The notes: a model not told the origin generated them from the sequence alone. A DNA stretch of 64,000 nucleotides from Liolophura sinensis (GCF_032854445.1 NC_088297.1:13003039-13067038), one strand, 5' to 3'. Numbered from the stretch's first letter, positions 23,400-35,539 are shown. Numbers and translations are program-made.

Positions 23400-24040
23400 T
23401 TTTATATTATTTGGAAAATTTGGTCTATTACATTTAGGGATTACACTACAAATAATTACTCTTTAATAATTAATGTACAATGGTCACAGAGAAGAATGTT
23501 ATACATGCAGCTGAGGCCATCATTAAAAATAGGTTCATTAGGAGTAACCTGACAACCCACTTGGGAAGTTAGGCCAAACAAATGTTCAAGGATCGTTCAA
23601 GGATTTTCAATCACATAAATATGTCTTTAGTAGGAACCACTGCATGAACAGTCCACATTTCAAACAAATTGTCTTTTATATTTTCACATCCTCCTCCTAC
23701 ACTGAGAAAAAAACAAAATATTAAATTTCTGTGGACTTAACTGACAACCACTCGCACATTTCACATACAGATGTGAGCACCATATTGGCAAGTGATCAAC
23801 GCTGAACATTAAACTGCACAAATGGCCAGAAGAGCATCGTCCACAGCTAATACTGCCATCAAGGACCCCACAATGCATGAGACAGGAGGGGAAAGAGACA
23901 CAGGGAATGAAGATAAATTGCATAAAATTACCTCCCTTGAGGTCGCTCTCCCATTTAAAAGGTGCGCTTTTAGAAGTAAGCTGTGGATAGGTGGGACCTC
24001 GAAAAATAGCAAATGACAAGTTTCGGAATTAAACATAAGC
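23400..24040. other. No exon supported
   Basis: A 49-bp minus segment near 23932-23980, bounded by CACAG and GGAG|GTAATT, would fit the missing phase 1-to-2 link between 24855 and 23096. In that phase it meets TAA at its fourth codon, so I do not call it. AAGGGAGGTAATT also recurs near 24780. Confidence 0.4.
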
Positions 24041-24044
24041 TAGT

Positions 24045-24385
24045 TGAATGTATGTATGAATGTATCCTTGGGGTTTAACGTCGTACTTAATTTTTCGTTC
24101 ATATGATGAGGAAGACTCATTAGGTGTGCGTACATATATTGTGTCTTCTTGTGACAGGGTGTGTCCATCCCGCCAAAGTGCTTGCCGGCGCTGATTTATC
24201 ATCTCGCAGACACCAGACATGACACCTCATATTATACTGACACCCGGCCAACCAGTCATGTTTCCTTGCTCTAGCTGCTCAGTGCCAAGTGCCAAGCAAG
24301 ATAGCAGTACCATTTTTAAAGTCTTTGGTATGACCCAACCTAAGTTTTGATCCTGAGGTTTCCCGAGGCGGACACTCTCACCATT
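24045..24385 (-). repeat. tRNA-SINE family B, long copy
   Basis: GGGGTTTAACGTCGTACTTA, TCATATGATGAGGAAGAC, TGACACCCGGCCAACCAG, TTGGTATGACCCAACC and the head side CCCGAGGCGGACACTC are present. Confidence 0.85.
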
Positions 24386-24854
24386 TGATTACTAAAGCAG
24401 TATATAAGCTGGTTAAAGAACTAGCCCCGCATTAAGACCACTTAATTTGGAACACCCAGGATAAACATTCTGTATTTTTTTTTGCAGATCATTTAAAAAC
24501 TCCGGCCATATAAATTAAATACCCTAGACAGTTTCGGCAAATTCAGTCAAATATGCACATGTATGGTATATTCTACGTAAGTTGAAATACATCAAGACTT
24601 CTCAACATTTCTGTGACTCTCAAAGACTGACATATATTTTACATTATCTTGAACAGAAATATTTGCCACTGTCGTGACGTAACCTACATACTGCACGTTT
24701 TAAAAGGCGTGGTCCCATATGTTGTTGTTTCACGCCTCAAAAACTAATCTCAAACTATGTTATAGTCACTGTCATGTAACAAGGGAGGTAATTCAAAGCA
24801 GGTCTGCTGTTGATAAACTCGACATATTGAAGAGTTTAACTGCTGTCTACTTAC

Positions 24855-25061
24855 CTAATGATATGGCCCCTTTTAACTTGTATTCTGCCAACCGGAGGTC
24901 TAACCACACTGCAAACTGTGACAAAACATCTGGGTCGCTGCAGAGCTCTCCAATAATGGAGGCAAATTTGAACTGTACTCTTTCCAGCGACACACCCATT
25001 TTGATTATGCAGAAAGGCTTTGAAAGAAATCAAGGACTAAGGTGGCTTGAGCACTTCAAAT
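24855..25061 (-). CDS. First main coding exon (start MGVSLERVQ)
   Basis: The acceptor TTTTATTGTGCAG|A (25062-25064) and donor TTAG|GTAAG (24854) are both strong. An ATG at 24997-24999 opens 48 codons with an amphipathic, protein-like pattern: VQFKFASIIGELCSDPDVL then FAVWLDLRLAEYKLKGA, two probable helices. The frame exits in phase 1 (a lone G). Another frame (HNQNGCVAG..RGHII) exits in phase 2, matches the exon at 22416-23096 directly, and could be entered in phase from the leader exon through a weak AAAG acceptor. Its composition looks less like a folded protein. I favour the ATG frame and infer a missing link exon or a different partner. The phase-1 exit would fit the zinc-finger exon at 1991. 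Confidence 0.5.
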
Positions 25062-25069
25062 CTGCACAA

Positions 25070-26040
25070 TAAAAAATAAATAAAAACAAAATAAATAAAT
25101 AAAAATAAATAAATAACATTCAGAGATGAAAGTTCCAACCCATCACTGGGTTTGTATCAGATTAATAAATAATAATTCCTCATTTCAGATTCAAAACACT
25201 GGATTCAGAATGCTGGCCTACCTACATGCAGTAATACTATTTAGCCTGAAAACCCTGATCGAGCAAATTTAAGGATGAGTTTAAAATATTTACTGATACT
25301 GACATACAAGCTGATATAAACCCAACTTGTCAGTTCACATTCTACATACATAAAGACTACATAAATGTACCACACATACATATATACAGTTGAAAAAGAT
25401 TAAGTTCAAAACACACAATTTTAGCAAGTAAACTTGGCAACAAGTATACTCCCTGAACTAGCATTGGGTAGTCAAATGTATGCCATGCATGCCAGCCGAA
25501 GTGAAATGAAAGTTGGAACAGTGATTACGGCAATATCCTGGGTTAATCATGTAGTTTAACTGCGCATGAAGCCCTAATGTAGGACGACGTGCAAGGGGAG
25601 ATAATTTAAAGGGAACAAATCAAAACGCACAACGTGATAGCAAGATATCGCACAAATTGACCAGAAATATGTATATAACATAATATTCACTCTTTTCAAT
25701 AGTATGATTAAATATAATTTCCATAATCAGTGCGACTTCGTTTAGCAGCACCGGGAAAAAAGACGAAATAAGTTACGGGATTGACCCACATGATAACATT
25801 TGGAACAAAGACAGACTCTATTTCTGGTTTTACCTGCTCACTGACTTTGTTGAAAGTAGATCTTCAATTAAGTAGGAAATGTTTGAAATCATGAGATGTA
25901 TAACGAGAAAACAACTTAATGCATGCAGATTTATGAAAGAACGACAGAGAAATTACCGCAGAAGAACAAAAATTAGCGTCATAAAACCAGAGTAATCGCA
26001 GACAGCAGAAATCCTGAAATGTCCGACTAGCCTTTTCTCA
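25070..26040. other. Intron-like AT-rich DNA
   Basis: AAATAAAT runs at 25075-25115 sit just upstream of the acceptor at 25062. No gene is recognised. Confidence 0.4.
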
Positions 26041-26041
26041 C

Positions 26042-26102
26042 CTCCGTAAAGAAGAGTTACATAGGGAGCGCTCATTATTCGTTGTTCGTGTTTTCCAGAC
26101 AT
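26042..26102 (-). CDS. Leader exon; short ORF, possibly an upstream ORF
   Basis: ATG at 26100-26102 begins MSGKHEQRIMSAPYVTLLYG and leads into a good donor, GGAG|GTGAGA at 26041, in phase 1. Spliced to the strong acceptor at 25062 the frame continues for ten codons and stops (TGA) before the ATG at 24999. In that arrangement it is a 30-codon upstream ORF in a 5' leader. The string APYVTLLYG resembles the beginning of GT8 glycosyltransferases of the glycogenin type, but no further GT8 exon was found, so that is only a possibility. Confidence 0.4.
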
Positions 26103-26388
26103 TTTCCCTCATGAACACGGGGATGATTTACTTTTAACAGAATAATTGTATTTTGACCAAAACAAACCCTATGACGAATGGAAACGGACCCATTTAACTT
26201 TCCCCTGAAGTCCTACTTTGTCATTAAATTAAAAAAATAAATAAATAAATTAAACTTGAAAGAAGAAATACAGCTAGGCTCTACCGGTGAATGAAAGTAT
26301 AATTTAGGCCAGTGTAAACACGTTAAATTTATAGTTTCCGGTTGTTTGTCTGCTGAACTTCATGTTTCAGTTTTCTTTTACTTTAACA
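26103..26388. promoter_or_regulatory. Candidate bidirectional promoter interval
   Basis: 286 bp separate a minus-strand ATG exon (26102) from a plus-strand ATG exon (26389), each with a good donor. This head-to-head layout is typical of shared promoters. No clear TATA box or CpG island is visible, and the interval includes an AAATAAATAAATAAAT run. Confidence 0.3.
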
Positions 26389-26444
26389 ATGGGGCTTTTG
26401 CGAATTGCGACCTGGGGTCGTCATGACAGAAAACTATACACGCC
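26389..26444 (+). CDS. Candidate first exon, unknown gene
   Basis: ATG GGG CTT begins an 18-codon stretch (MGLLRIATWGRHDRKLYT) ending at a consensus donor, CC|GTGAGT, in phase 2. Sequence before the ATG (AACA) is favourable. The next plus-strand exon candidate, 27895, is entered in phase 0, so the two do not join directly. The product is unknown and the exon may be spurious. Confidence 0.3.
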
Positions 26445-26914
26445 GTGAGTTTCTGTGTCAGTCGTGGTTCTTAATTGACGGATATAAAATTACGGATTGT
26501 TTTTTATTCTTACGGGATTAGTATTTATTCATAATTAGCTACCTCTATATAAACTGTTAAAATGAGATTAAAAAATATTAATACAAGCACTTTTTTTTAT
26601 TTATTTCTTTTGCGAATTTCCCATTTTGCCTGATATATAGGGCAAATTGGTACACCGTCTGGGACAAAATATAACGCATGTTCCATATCACACAGGTACA
26701 CAAGAGGATACAAAATTTCAAAATCTGAAGTAGAGTCCAAATTTATTCACTTCAGCATTAGCACAAATATGATTCGGATATTCTTCACGTCGGAAAACAT
26801 AGCTAGGAATCACTGCTTTGTTTACATCATTCGTTTTGTTGGAGGAAATGACAACGAAACAAACCCGCAACAATAGGCAAACATTCATAATAAGTTGAAA
26901 AAGTCTGACGTTTA

Positions 26915-27310
26915 ATGTTCGCAATCAGACACAAAAATCACAAATAAAGGCTTTATAAAAGACACATCAAGCGGTAGGGGCGGTAAACATAGCAAGTCAA
27001 CTCCGTTTTCTCTGGGTAGGTCGATCACATCGATATTCTTAGTGTATGTGGAATGTCTGTCTGGTATAAAAAGGACGCGTTTGTCTTTGGTGGCGCCAGA
27101 CGTCTTCGCGAAGTGCTTAAACCATTCTGTGCAAATGGAAAGTTTCTTCCATCCGCTTTTGTAGCATGAAGCTATAGGACCATGTGGAGCTCCATTCATT
27201 ACTTCAGGTTTCATTCTTACATTCAAAGTTTCATTTTGCCCCACGGTTCCATTTTGTCCCACCTTCCCCCATATCAAATCTCTTGACGAAACGGTTTGCT
27301 TCTCTGCATA
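26915..27310 (-). mobile_element. pogo-type DNA transposon, transposase fragment
   Basis: The minus frame contains VMNGAPHGPIA, SGWKKLSICTEWFKHF, RVLFIPDRHSTYTKN, LPRENGVDLLCLPPLPLDVSFIKPL. These match the central DDE_1 endonuclease of pogo/Tigger-like transposases in order and spacing. The expected second catalytic region reads PDRHSTYTKN where the family has D-G-H. The stretch that usually follows LLCLPPH is deleted before PLDVSF. The DNA-binding N-terminus and terminal repeats are not seen, so this is a dead relic. A neutral fossil is most likely. Confidence 0.8.
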
Positions 27311-27894
27311 TAGTTGTAAAAATAGGTCGTCGAGGAAGCATGTGATTATTATTTATTTTAAATTTCCATTCAGTTTGACCGTCAAGGTTTGCGTAGATTT
27401 ACAGCACAAGATTGAAGGATTTTGTAGCCATCGCCAACAGCCGTACATGCACTGTCCGCATTTTACTACCGAAGGCTATGAGGAATACAGTTGAACTGAT
27501 CCCGATGGCATATCTAAGCAGTGTCCACAACGACACATGCATACAGCGGTTATAAAATACTAGTAACTGAAAACTGTTCGACAGGAAATCTCTGAACATT
27601 AACGCCGATGTTCACATGTAAATGTATCGAATCCAGTTCTTGCCATTCGGTTCGGTTAGAGCTTTCACAGAGGAGGGTTAACACGTACGTGGCTAAGGAC
27701 CTTGGCTTACTCCGTACATTTTGGACTGTCAGAGAGCGCTTTATTTCAATATCGTTCGCAGTACAAACACTATACATGTATATTTTTTAAATATAAATTT
27801 TAATTATCAGTTAATTGAAATAAAATGACCTATTTGTTTTGGCAGATTTCACACTCTGTTGCATGTTTAACCAGTATGTGTGTGTGTGTTTCAG

Positions 27895-28023
27895 ACCTCA
27901 GACCCGCTGAAGAGTTACCCGTCTGGGTTGCCACCGGGAATGGAGGCCCTAGAGGATGTGACCTCACACCAGGAAGGGAAACCCCTTATCGTCATCAGTC
28001 TTCACCCAGATCAATGTCATCTG
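27895..28023 (+). CDS. Candidate internal exon, unknown gene
   Basis: Acceptor GTGTGTTTCAG|ACC and donor CATCTG|GTAAGC frame 129 bp (43 codons). The phase-0 reading is TSDPLKSYPSGLPPGMEALE..GKPLIVISLHPDQCHL. A second frame is also open across the exon (LRPAEELPVWVATGNGG..), so the reading frame is not certain. Phase 0 fits the acceptor at 32239. The peptide looks like a real protein, but I do not recognise the family. Confidence 0.4.
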
Positions 28024-28241
28024 GTAAGCATAGATTATATACAAACCTGTGATGTTTTTAAAACCATTTTACTCGATTGGGCAATTATTTGGACACACTG
28101 AATCGGACAGCTTTTCTAGACAGTGTTTATTGGTCTTTCATTTTTGTGTTTTCTGGGCCTGGACACTGTGCTTAACACTTTATATAGAAACAATATATGA
28201 TTGAAGACTTCACTGGCCAAATTAAAACTATAATCTTGTAT

Positions 28242-28460
28242 TGTATTTATTTATTTATTTGATTAGGGTTTGAAGCCGAACTCATACAAGAATATTTACT
28301 TTTTACGCCGGCAATATGGTGGGAGGAAACCGGGCAGAGCGCGTGGGAATCCCATGACCATCCTCAGGTTGCCTACAAAACTTCTCAGACACGACCGGGC
28401 CCTGACTAACTTGTATCTGGATGGAACTATACCTGGGTCAAAGCTCCTAACCACGGAAAC
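28242..28460 (-). repeat. tRNA-SINE family A, eroded copy
   Basis: TTTGATTAGGGTTTGAAGCC, GGCAATATGGTGGGAGGAAA and CCATGACCATCCTCAGGTTG mark an old, heavily substituted copy. Confidence 0.75.
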
Positions 28461-29046
28461 GAGGCGTAACAGTCTGGCTTTCAAACTGCGATTTGCGATT
28501 TTTGTGAGGGAATAAACAATCGCGTTGACACAGATCAGATTCTTTAATATGACAGTTACATGAAGAATTGCAAAAAATGTACGGTGTCAGTAAATGTTAT
28601 AATTTGCGATACTATAAAGTGTACATTTTACTCCAGGCGCCGGATAGAAGGTCCTGGACTTGAGTTCTGTATATATTTTTCTCAGTACTATCGGCCTACA
28701 CACACTTCTTTATATATTTTTATAAGTTTACCAAAATGAATAACTCCTAATATTAGAATGTTTATACACCTTGTTGGTCAGTTGAACCTCAGCCTGTTTG
28801 ATCCTTGTTATCCCAGGGGCGCTAGATAACACAGAATAAGTCCATAATACAGCTATATACTGCACTGTTACATTTAACAGGTATTGTAGCTGTATTTACA
28901 CATACAAGGCTACAGTATAGTAGACCGCTTCGGTGGCCTAATAGTTAGGAAAATAGTGGCCTAATAATTAGGAAAAAAAGACTGGTTGGCTCGATATCAG
29001 TGCAATTGTACATACATATACTGGGTATATCTAACCAGAGAGGGGA

Positions 29047-29286
29047 ACCTCCTTGGCCCACGGAGTTAGCACTCCAGCTCGGCGCAATGGCCAAGGAGCC
29101 CCTCATCAATGCAGTCGCTATGAGTTCAAATCCAACTCATACCGGCATTCTCCGGTAGTACGTGGGGAGGTCTTCAAGCAACCTGCGGATGGTCGTGGGT
29201 TTCCCCGCTACCATAATGCTGGCCGCCGTCGTATAAGTGAAATATTCTTGAGTATGGCGTTAACCACCATTTAAATAAGTAAATAT
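29047..29286 (+). repeat. tRNA-SINE family A, eroded full-length copy
   Basis: The head is degraded (CCACGGAGTTAGCACTCCAG). Body and tail are clear (GATGGTCGTGGGTTTCC, CGTCGTATAAGTGAAATATT). Confidence 0.85.
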
Positions 29287-29918
29287 AAGGTGAACAAAGA
29301 GTGTAAACCTCCAGATCTCTGAACCTCCAGATCTGTGGTACCCTGTTTCATAATTGTGTATAAACTGAGCTTAATCTGGGCTCATTGCAATCAATAAGCA
29401 ACGGAGATACATACTTTGATTATGGACAACTTGTAGCATGGTACACGATTTGTATACTGATTTCATTCAATGGCCTAGTAAATTCTTGCGGCAAAACTGT
29501 AAACCGCATCCTTATCCGTGATAAGCTTCATTACTCTTTGTCCTCTCCTTCGGCTTTAAAATATATTTTTTTTCTTAAGCTCAAAGCGCTTCAGTGCGAT
29601 CTCATCTACCGCCAGGTTAAACCATAGCGATGTGGTAGGGCTGGAATGTGGTAGCCCTAGAAATGTGCTAGTAGAGCTACTGATAGCTATTGTTACATTT
29701 TGCAAATGTAATTTCAGTATGGCGAAATTATTTACCGTCAACATCGCCATCTTGCAGTAGCAATCTACTATGTTACAAGAATATTTGGTTTCAGTAACAT
29801 TTTCCATTTTATTCCCATTCGAGGGAAACAACCGAGGAAAAGTATGTGGTCTGTGAGCGTTTAGATTCATATGTGTGTGTTTTGAGTTTCCACCCTTTTA
29901 CCTGCGACGCCACGTGTA

Positions 29919-30070
<152 letters not shown>

Positions 30071-30957
30071 AATATATATATTATATTTTCCAATGGTTTT
30101 AACTCATGTATGGCCTAGCTGATTTTTGATTACTCATTGTCGCATCGAAAACCATCTCCTGTCTACTGGTTTAAAAGTCTTCTCTCGCCTCGACATGGCT
30201 GCAATAGTGCCGAAATGGCGTTAAGCTGTAATTATTCATTCATTCGTTAATTCATACATCTACTAATTTCAAGGTGAACACACCTTCTGAAATGAATATA
30301 TACGAGACATGGCCTTTGATGTCATGGGTTTTGATAAATATATACTGTCTGCTATTGATTAATTTGCAATGAGTCAGAAGGCTTTTTATAACCAGTTATC
30401 AGGCTTGGCCTAACCAGTCAAAAGGCGTCTCGCGTTTTCTAGCCAACCAGTAGGCATTTCGCACTTTATATAAATCTACAATTAGAAAGCATGCATTTCC
30501 TAACCAACCAGCTGGCGTGCAATGCATGAGCTTGTTATTTAAGCAAGTGAAAACTGTACACTAATCCGGTATTATCCGACTTGAAGGCCAGCAAATATCT
30601 TGGGTAGGCCTATATACAAGGCGTTCAAACATAACAAAGCGTTACCGCCTATATATAGAGCCTAAAATTGTATAAAGGCAAATCAAAGTCTTATGCAATT
30701 TTGAACGCTCACTTTGTGATGCATGGTAGTATAACAGGCCTCTCCGAACAGTCAGACAAGAACATGAAATTGACAACCATGTTGTTGCAAATCACCAGGT
30801 GTCCCCACTCTTTGGTTACAAATGTACAATCTTTCTGCGACGCCAAGACGTCACAATTGACCGGGAATGAAATGAAAAGTAACGTTGTCACGAGGACTGA
30901 TGTGTTGGATCCATCCCCACCCACCAAGTGTGAAAATCCAGCTTCTTAAATTTTGTT

Positions 30958-31322
30958 TGGTGATGAAGTGTGCATATTGTGGAGGTGTTACCTTCACCCA
31001 AAATGTGCAGATTCTGGAGGCGTGGCCTTCGCCCAGAAATGTGTACATTCTGGAGGTGTGGCCTTCCACCGAAATGTGCAGATTCTGTCGGTGTGGCCTT
31101 CGTCCAGCAATGTGCAGATTTTGGAAGCGTTACCTTAGCCCAAAATGTGGAGATTCTGGAGGCGTGGCCTTCGCCCGAAAATTTGCAGATTCTGGAGGCA
31201 TGACATCCACCAAAAGTGTGCAGATTCTGGAGGCGTGGCTTTCATCCAAAATTATGCAGATTCTGGAGGCGGTACCTTCGCCTGAAAGTGTGCAGATTTT
31301 GGAGGCGTGGCCTTCGACTGTC
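30958..31322. repeat. 36-bp minisatellite, about ten units
   Basis: Units follow AATGTGCAGATTCTGGAGG then CGTGGCCTTCGCCCAAA, with a period of 36 (one 35-bp unit). Because 36 is a multiple of 3, several frames stay open and give repeating peptides such as ILEAWPS. Nothing else marks a gene. Confidence 0.92.
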
Positions 31323-31694
31323 AATTAATTTTATGTATTTCTTTGTTCGATGGTTCTTTAAGGCCAGACAGACAATAATTATAATACACGTATACAATGG
31401 CGACAAGGTTTGTACATAGCTGCATTGAGGAAAACCAGATTTCATTTCATGAATAACTTTAAAAAAAAAAATTTAAATCAAATAAATATAAAGATCCAGT
31501 TGAAATGATTTATTTCTTCTATGTAAATTATGGTTTAAATTACGTGGATGACTGATAATCTTCATTCATTTCTGCTTTGATAAGCCTATATATAAATGAT
31601 CATAGCCAAAATAAAGTCGTTAACACGATACAATACAAATGGCCAGTTTGTTAAAGAGAACTTGGACTATTAGTTAACATATATTTTATATCTA

Positions 31695-31949
31695 TTTATT
31701 TATATGATTGGTTTTATACGCAAGAATATTTCACTTATACGACGGCGGCCAGCAATATGGTGGAAGGAAATCGTGCAATGCCCGGGGGAAACCCACGACC
31801 ATCCGCAGGTTGCTGACTTATGTTCGGAATTATGGCTGGGTGGAAAACCAGCCTGAGCTGGAGTTGAACTCACAGCGACTGCATTGGTAGACGCTCCTTG
31901 GTCATTGCGCCACGCGGGCGTGCTAAGCACCTCTGCCGTCGAGGCCCCT
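31695..31949 (-). repeat. tRNA-SINE family A, full-length
   Basis: Tail, ACGGCGGCCAGCAATATGG, CCACGACCATCCGCAGGTTG and a degraded head (CACCTCTGCCGTCGAGGCCCC) are present. Confidence 0.9.
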
Positions 31950-32238
31950 AGACATATCTATAGATTCATTTTATATGCAGTGGATTCATGATTCCTTTCA
32001 GAAATACCATTAGTTAAAAGATTCATACTCTTGTGTTGTAAGCCTATAGAAACGCCTTTTTATTTGTAACACCCATATATGTTAGGTGGGTGACACTTTT
32101 GTTTGTTCTTATGTATTTAGTTTTCACGGTGACGGTCAGATTTATTGGTGAAGGAAACCAAAGTGTTTTTTTACACAGTTTTCGTATCAAACTATAGAAA
32201 TTCCCCATTTAATCATTCAAAAATTTGGTGTCTTTCAG

Positions 32239-32313
32239 GCCTCGTTGTGGAACACGCTGCTCGTTGGCGATATATCAGCTATAACTTCCTGGGTTGTGTC
32301 ATCCGTCGGATGA
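32239..32313 (+). CDS. Candidate terminal exon, unknown gene
   Basis: Acceptor GGTGTCTTTCAG|GCC is followed by 24 codons (ASLWNTLLVGDISAI then TSWVVSSVG) and TGA. The entry phase is 0, compatible with the donor at 28023, giving a C-terminus of ..PDQCHL-ASLWNTLL... The peptide is hydrophobic and helix-like. I see no canonical AATAAA nearby, and no homologue is recognised. Confidence 0.33.
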   Translation, partial: ASLWNTLLVGDISAITSWVVSSVG

Positions 32314-32574
32314 GGAATTCAACCACCCGGTACCTGCGCAGTTATGTGTATGCAAATGAAGAGAGTGCGGGGTCTTGAAGGTCAAATGAATCAACCTCAA
32401 TTCACGGTCTTAATGGTCACGCACGTGGCCGTGATTGACAGGAAGGGGTGTCTGGTTTTAGGACTCGTATCTGTGTGTAGTACCTACTGTTGGATTTCCG
32501 TTCATATCCGCATTGAGTTTGTGATGACTAATGAGCTGAACATGAAGGTTTTTAATTTGATATTTATGTTTGGG

Positions 32575-32665
32575 GGAAAAAGCTGATGGACAAACAACAA
32601 CCCCCTCCCCACCCCCTATAAAAAAAACAACCCCCCCCACCCAAAAAAAAAAGAAAAGAAAAAAT
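32575..32665. repeat. C-rich and A-rich low-complexity tract
   Basis: Runs of CCCCCTCCCCACCCCC and CCCCCCCCACCC alternate with A-runs (AAAAAAAAAAGAAAAGAAAA). Confidence 0.85.
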
Positions 32666-33237
32666 ACCCACTCACGAAAATCTCTGTTGATGCAGACTTC
32701 TTCACAGCTGAAGCTTTTGAATTTAATATACATGTGTAGTCGATCCTACATGCATACACCGTGTTTTAATGCGATGACATGAGGATCATATACGATGTGG
32801 TCTTGTGTTGTGATGCTCTGGGCAATGTCATCGACGACAGTTCCATCCATGATATCATGCCGAGATGATTTGGTTTCAGTTGTATGCATACACCAATGTC
32901 AAAACTGCAATGTCTTTTTAAGATGTCGTCTCATCATCTTTGCAAACCAAAGACATCTCAACCCACACGTCAGACTTCGTCATTTTCTCGTGCTGCGTTC
33001 TCGTTCTTTACGCAGTAAGATCTTAGGGACGATTCCATATATTTCTGACTTAAGTCAAAATTTAAACATTGTCAAAGTGTTCAGATTTCGGTAAAGGAAA
33101 ATGAAATTTTGACGCATTGCTATAATATTGGTCAAAATTCTAAATTTACAGGGCTAAAAAATAAGCACTAAAATCATATTTCAAATTTTAACTTTTCAAA
33201 ACTGGCTTTGAGGAATCGGCCCCAGCTGGTCTCTGTT

Positions 33238-33391
33238 TCTTTCTTCCTCTCCGGCCGTGCGTGGGAAGGTCTGTCAGCAACCTGCGGATGGTCGTGGGTT
33301 TCCTGCCATCACAATGCTGGCCGCCGTCGTATAAGTCAAATATTCTTGAGTATGGTGTAAAACGTTAATCAAATAAATAAATAAATAAATC
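33238..33391 (+). repeat. tRNA-SINE family A, 5'-truncated
   Basis: Body GGCCGTGCGTGGGAAGGTCT, then CTGCGGATGGTCGTGGGTTT and tail TTGAGTATGGTGTAAAACG ending in (AAAT)n. Confidence 0.9.
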
Positions 33392-34274
33392 TCTGCTTCT
33401 GTCTAATCCATGCCTGCCTCAAACTAACCCACTACACATCGAAGATTTTATGATATGACACAAGAGTAGACCGATGGTTAATATCAATATTGTCCTTTCA
33501 CAAGTTCATATTAATAAACATTTCTTAAAAACTTAAAAGTGTTATAGGTGAATTCTTCTCGTCAGAACGGGGAACACGGTTTTCTATGCTGTAAGAAGAA
33601 TTGCAAAGGGTTGGGTTTTTTTTTTTTTTCATCAGAATTGAAAATGAAGTCACGATGTTCTAAGAGTAAAGAGAAATAAGCACGATAGGGTGCTTCTGGC
33701 CTTGTTCGACTGTTATATGAGCATTAGTATTGATATGGTGGATTGTAGACACAACTCTTTTTTTCGCTATAGCTCAAGCCAAGTGCCAAGGAGTGAAAGT
33801 TCCACCTTCTCCCGATTTTTATCAAAGTTTTCAACTGCCGAAAAGGACAATCTTATTAGCTCTCATGTTTATATTTCTCGGCCCTTCATATTATTGACCA
33901 ATCACAAGCAGACTTCGAAGATCATCATTATTTACAATGTAAAGGTTAGCTATCATGGCATTTTAATGGGTGGGAAGTAAAGCCTGATGATTCACAGTCA
34001 ATCTACCAGAAATATATTATACATCTCAAAATCCGTAACTGCTTTTGCCTAATTCAATATATTACAAGTGATTATCTTAGTATAATGTTGCAGAAAATGC
34101 ATGGGGGCTCGTATATTAAAATAATTCGACACAGCATTCATTTAAAATTTGTGGTATGTTGATTAAAACAAGACCTTCAGTTTTAGCCTTATTGTTCTGG
34201 CTTAATCTCGCCTTTCCTGTCTCCGGGGTTGAACCAACACTTCATGTGCACGCATGTCCGGTAATTTTAATAGG

Positions 34275-34455
34275 GAATCTATTATCTGAGTCATCCTGGA
34301 ATGCATTCTGTTATTATAACACAATACTATGTCATAATCATCGTAATAATCTTGTTAGTCAACACTCTTTAAGATTGAATTAACAGAATATATGTGCCGA
34401 GAATAATCTGCTGCAATAACAGAATACATTCTAGAATTACTCAGGCAACAGACTT
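34275..34455. repeat. Imperfect inverted repeat, ~40-bp arms
   Basis: The left arm TGAGTCATCCTGGAATGCAT plus TCTGTTATT at about 34288-34316 is mirrored by AATAACAGAATACATTCTAG plus AATTACTCA at about 34414-34442, with ~97 bp between. It could be a decayed MITE or a hairpin RNA source. Confidence 0.55.
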
Positions 34456-34761
34456 TCTGATATACTTAACAAAATCAGTCAATAAATGCATATAGGAATT
34501 CCTTGGAAACCGGCGAAAATTTTTATTTTACTGGATATCCGACTTTTATACAAGCACAATGCACATTGTGGTACTTACAGTGGTGTATATACACTTCCTT
34601 GGTCGAGCTGACTTGGGCTGATAACGCTGCATATATATATATATATATATACATATATACCATACTTACGTATCACACTCCAGAGCGTTTTACTGGCTTG
34701 TCTAGGAAACACAGGCTTAAACAGATCCGTACTGATTCTTTTTACTACACAGGCGTTCACT

Positions 34762-34822
34762 ATGATTAACTGGATGTTGTACTGGATAGTCTTCGTTTTC
34801 ACCATTCCATTCGACACTCAAG
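34762..34822 (+). CDS. Exon 1 of fucolectin/EGF-repeat gene: signal peptide
   Basis: ATG opens MINWMLYWIVFVFTIPFDTQ. This is a typical secretory signal: a short polar start, then a hydrophobic core (MLYWIVFVFTIP). The donor CAAG|GTAAG leaves one base (phase 1), and G|GT joins exon 2 at 49933 as Gly-Gln-Cys. The intron to that exon would be 15.1 kb and is filled with satellites and SINEs. Just upstream lies a short (AT)n (34631-34662). The choice of this as first exon rests on the signal peptide and matching phase; the long intron is the main uncertainty. Confidence 0.65.
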
Positions 34823-35539
34823 GTAAGATTTTAGAACTATTGGATGCAACGATCACGTATATTTTTTTTATTATATATAGGCGAAAGGCCTATATACAGA
34901 TCTGGACACGAGCCTCCGCTGGAAGAATAGTGTAAAACCAGGAACTTTTTTCTACTGCTTTTTACATCTAGCAATCTGGTCTCAATAACATGTATGGGTT
35001 CCATTAACTATAATATAATTAACTATAATTAACTCTGTCAGTTTGGAGCTTACCCGATTTAACTGTAAAGTATGTAATTAATTAAGAGTTCAATTCACAG
35101 ATCGTCAGAGTTGTGCATAGTTAAGGTATATTACCTGTACATAATACCATCAGTGCTGTTTGGACACAAAACCCCGCATGCGCGTGGATACATAAGGCCT
35201 ATAAGTGGTCGGGCGCACAGACTAACTTGTATACAGTGAAATCCTTTCTTAAAACTATGATCTTACATTCCAGTCGGTAGGACACACAATTCAGGTACGA
35301 GTTGAAAACCTGCCCTGCGTGGACAGAGATTTTGTAAATTTCCTCACTCTCACTGTTTGTAAGGTGTTGATAACTATATGCTGTCAACGACGCCCGCGTG
35401 ATCATTGGCGCAGTGTAAAGTTGGTTGAAGACCATTTGTCTTGCACCAGTGAATCTGTATGTCACATGTGGGAAAGTTCGTCAGTGACTTGCCAAAGGTT
35501 GGTTATTTATTCCGGTTACATTGGTTTCCTCCACATACA

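Noticed and set aside
23932-23980. 49-bp minus exon linking 24855 and 23096
   Set aside because: Length and splice sites fit phase 1 to 2, but the required frame meets a stop at its fourth codon.
30885-31328. 147-residue plus frame (ILEAWPSP repeats)
   Set aside because: Translation of the 36-bp minisatellite, whose period is divisible by three; all three frames are long.
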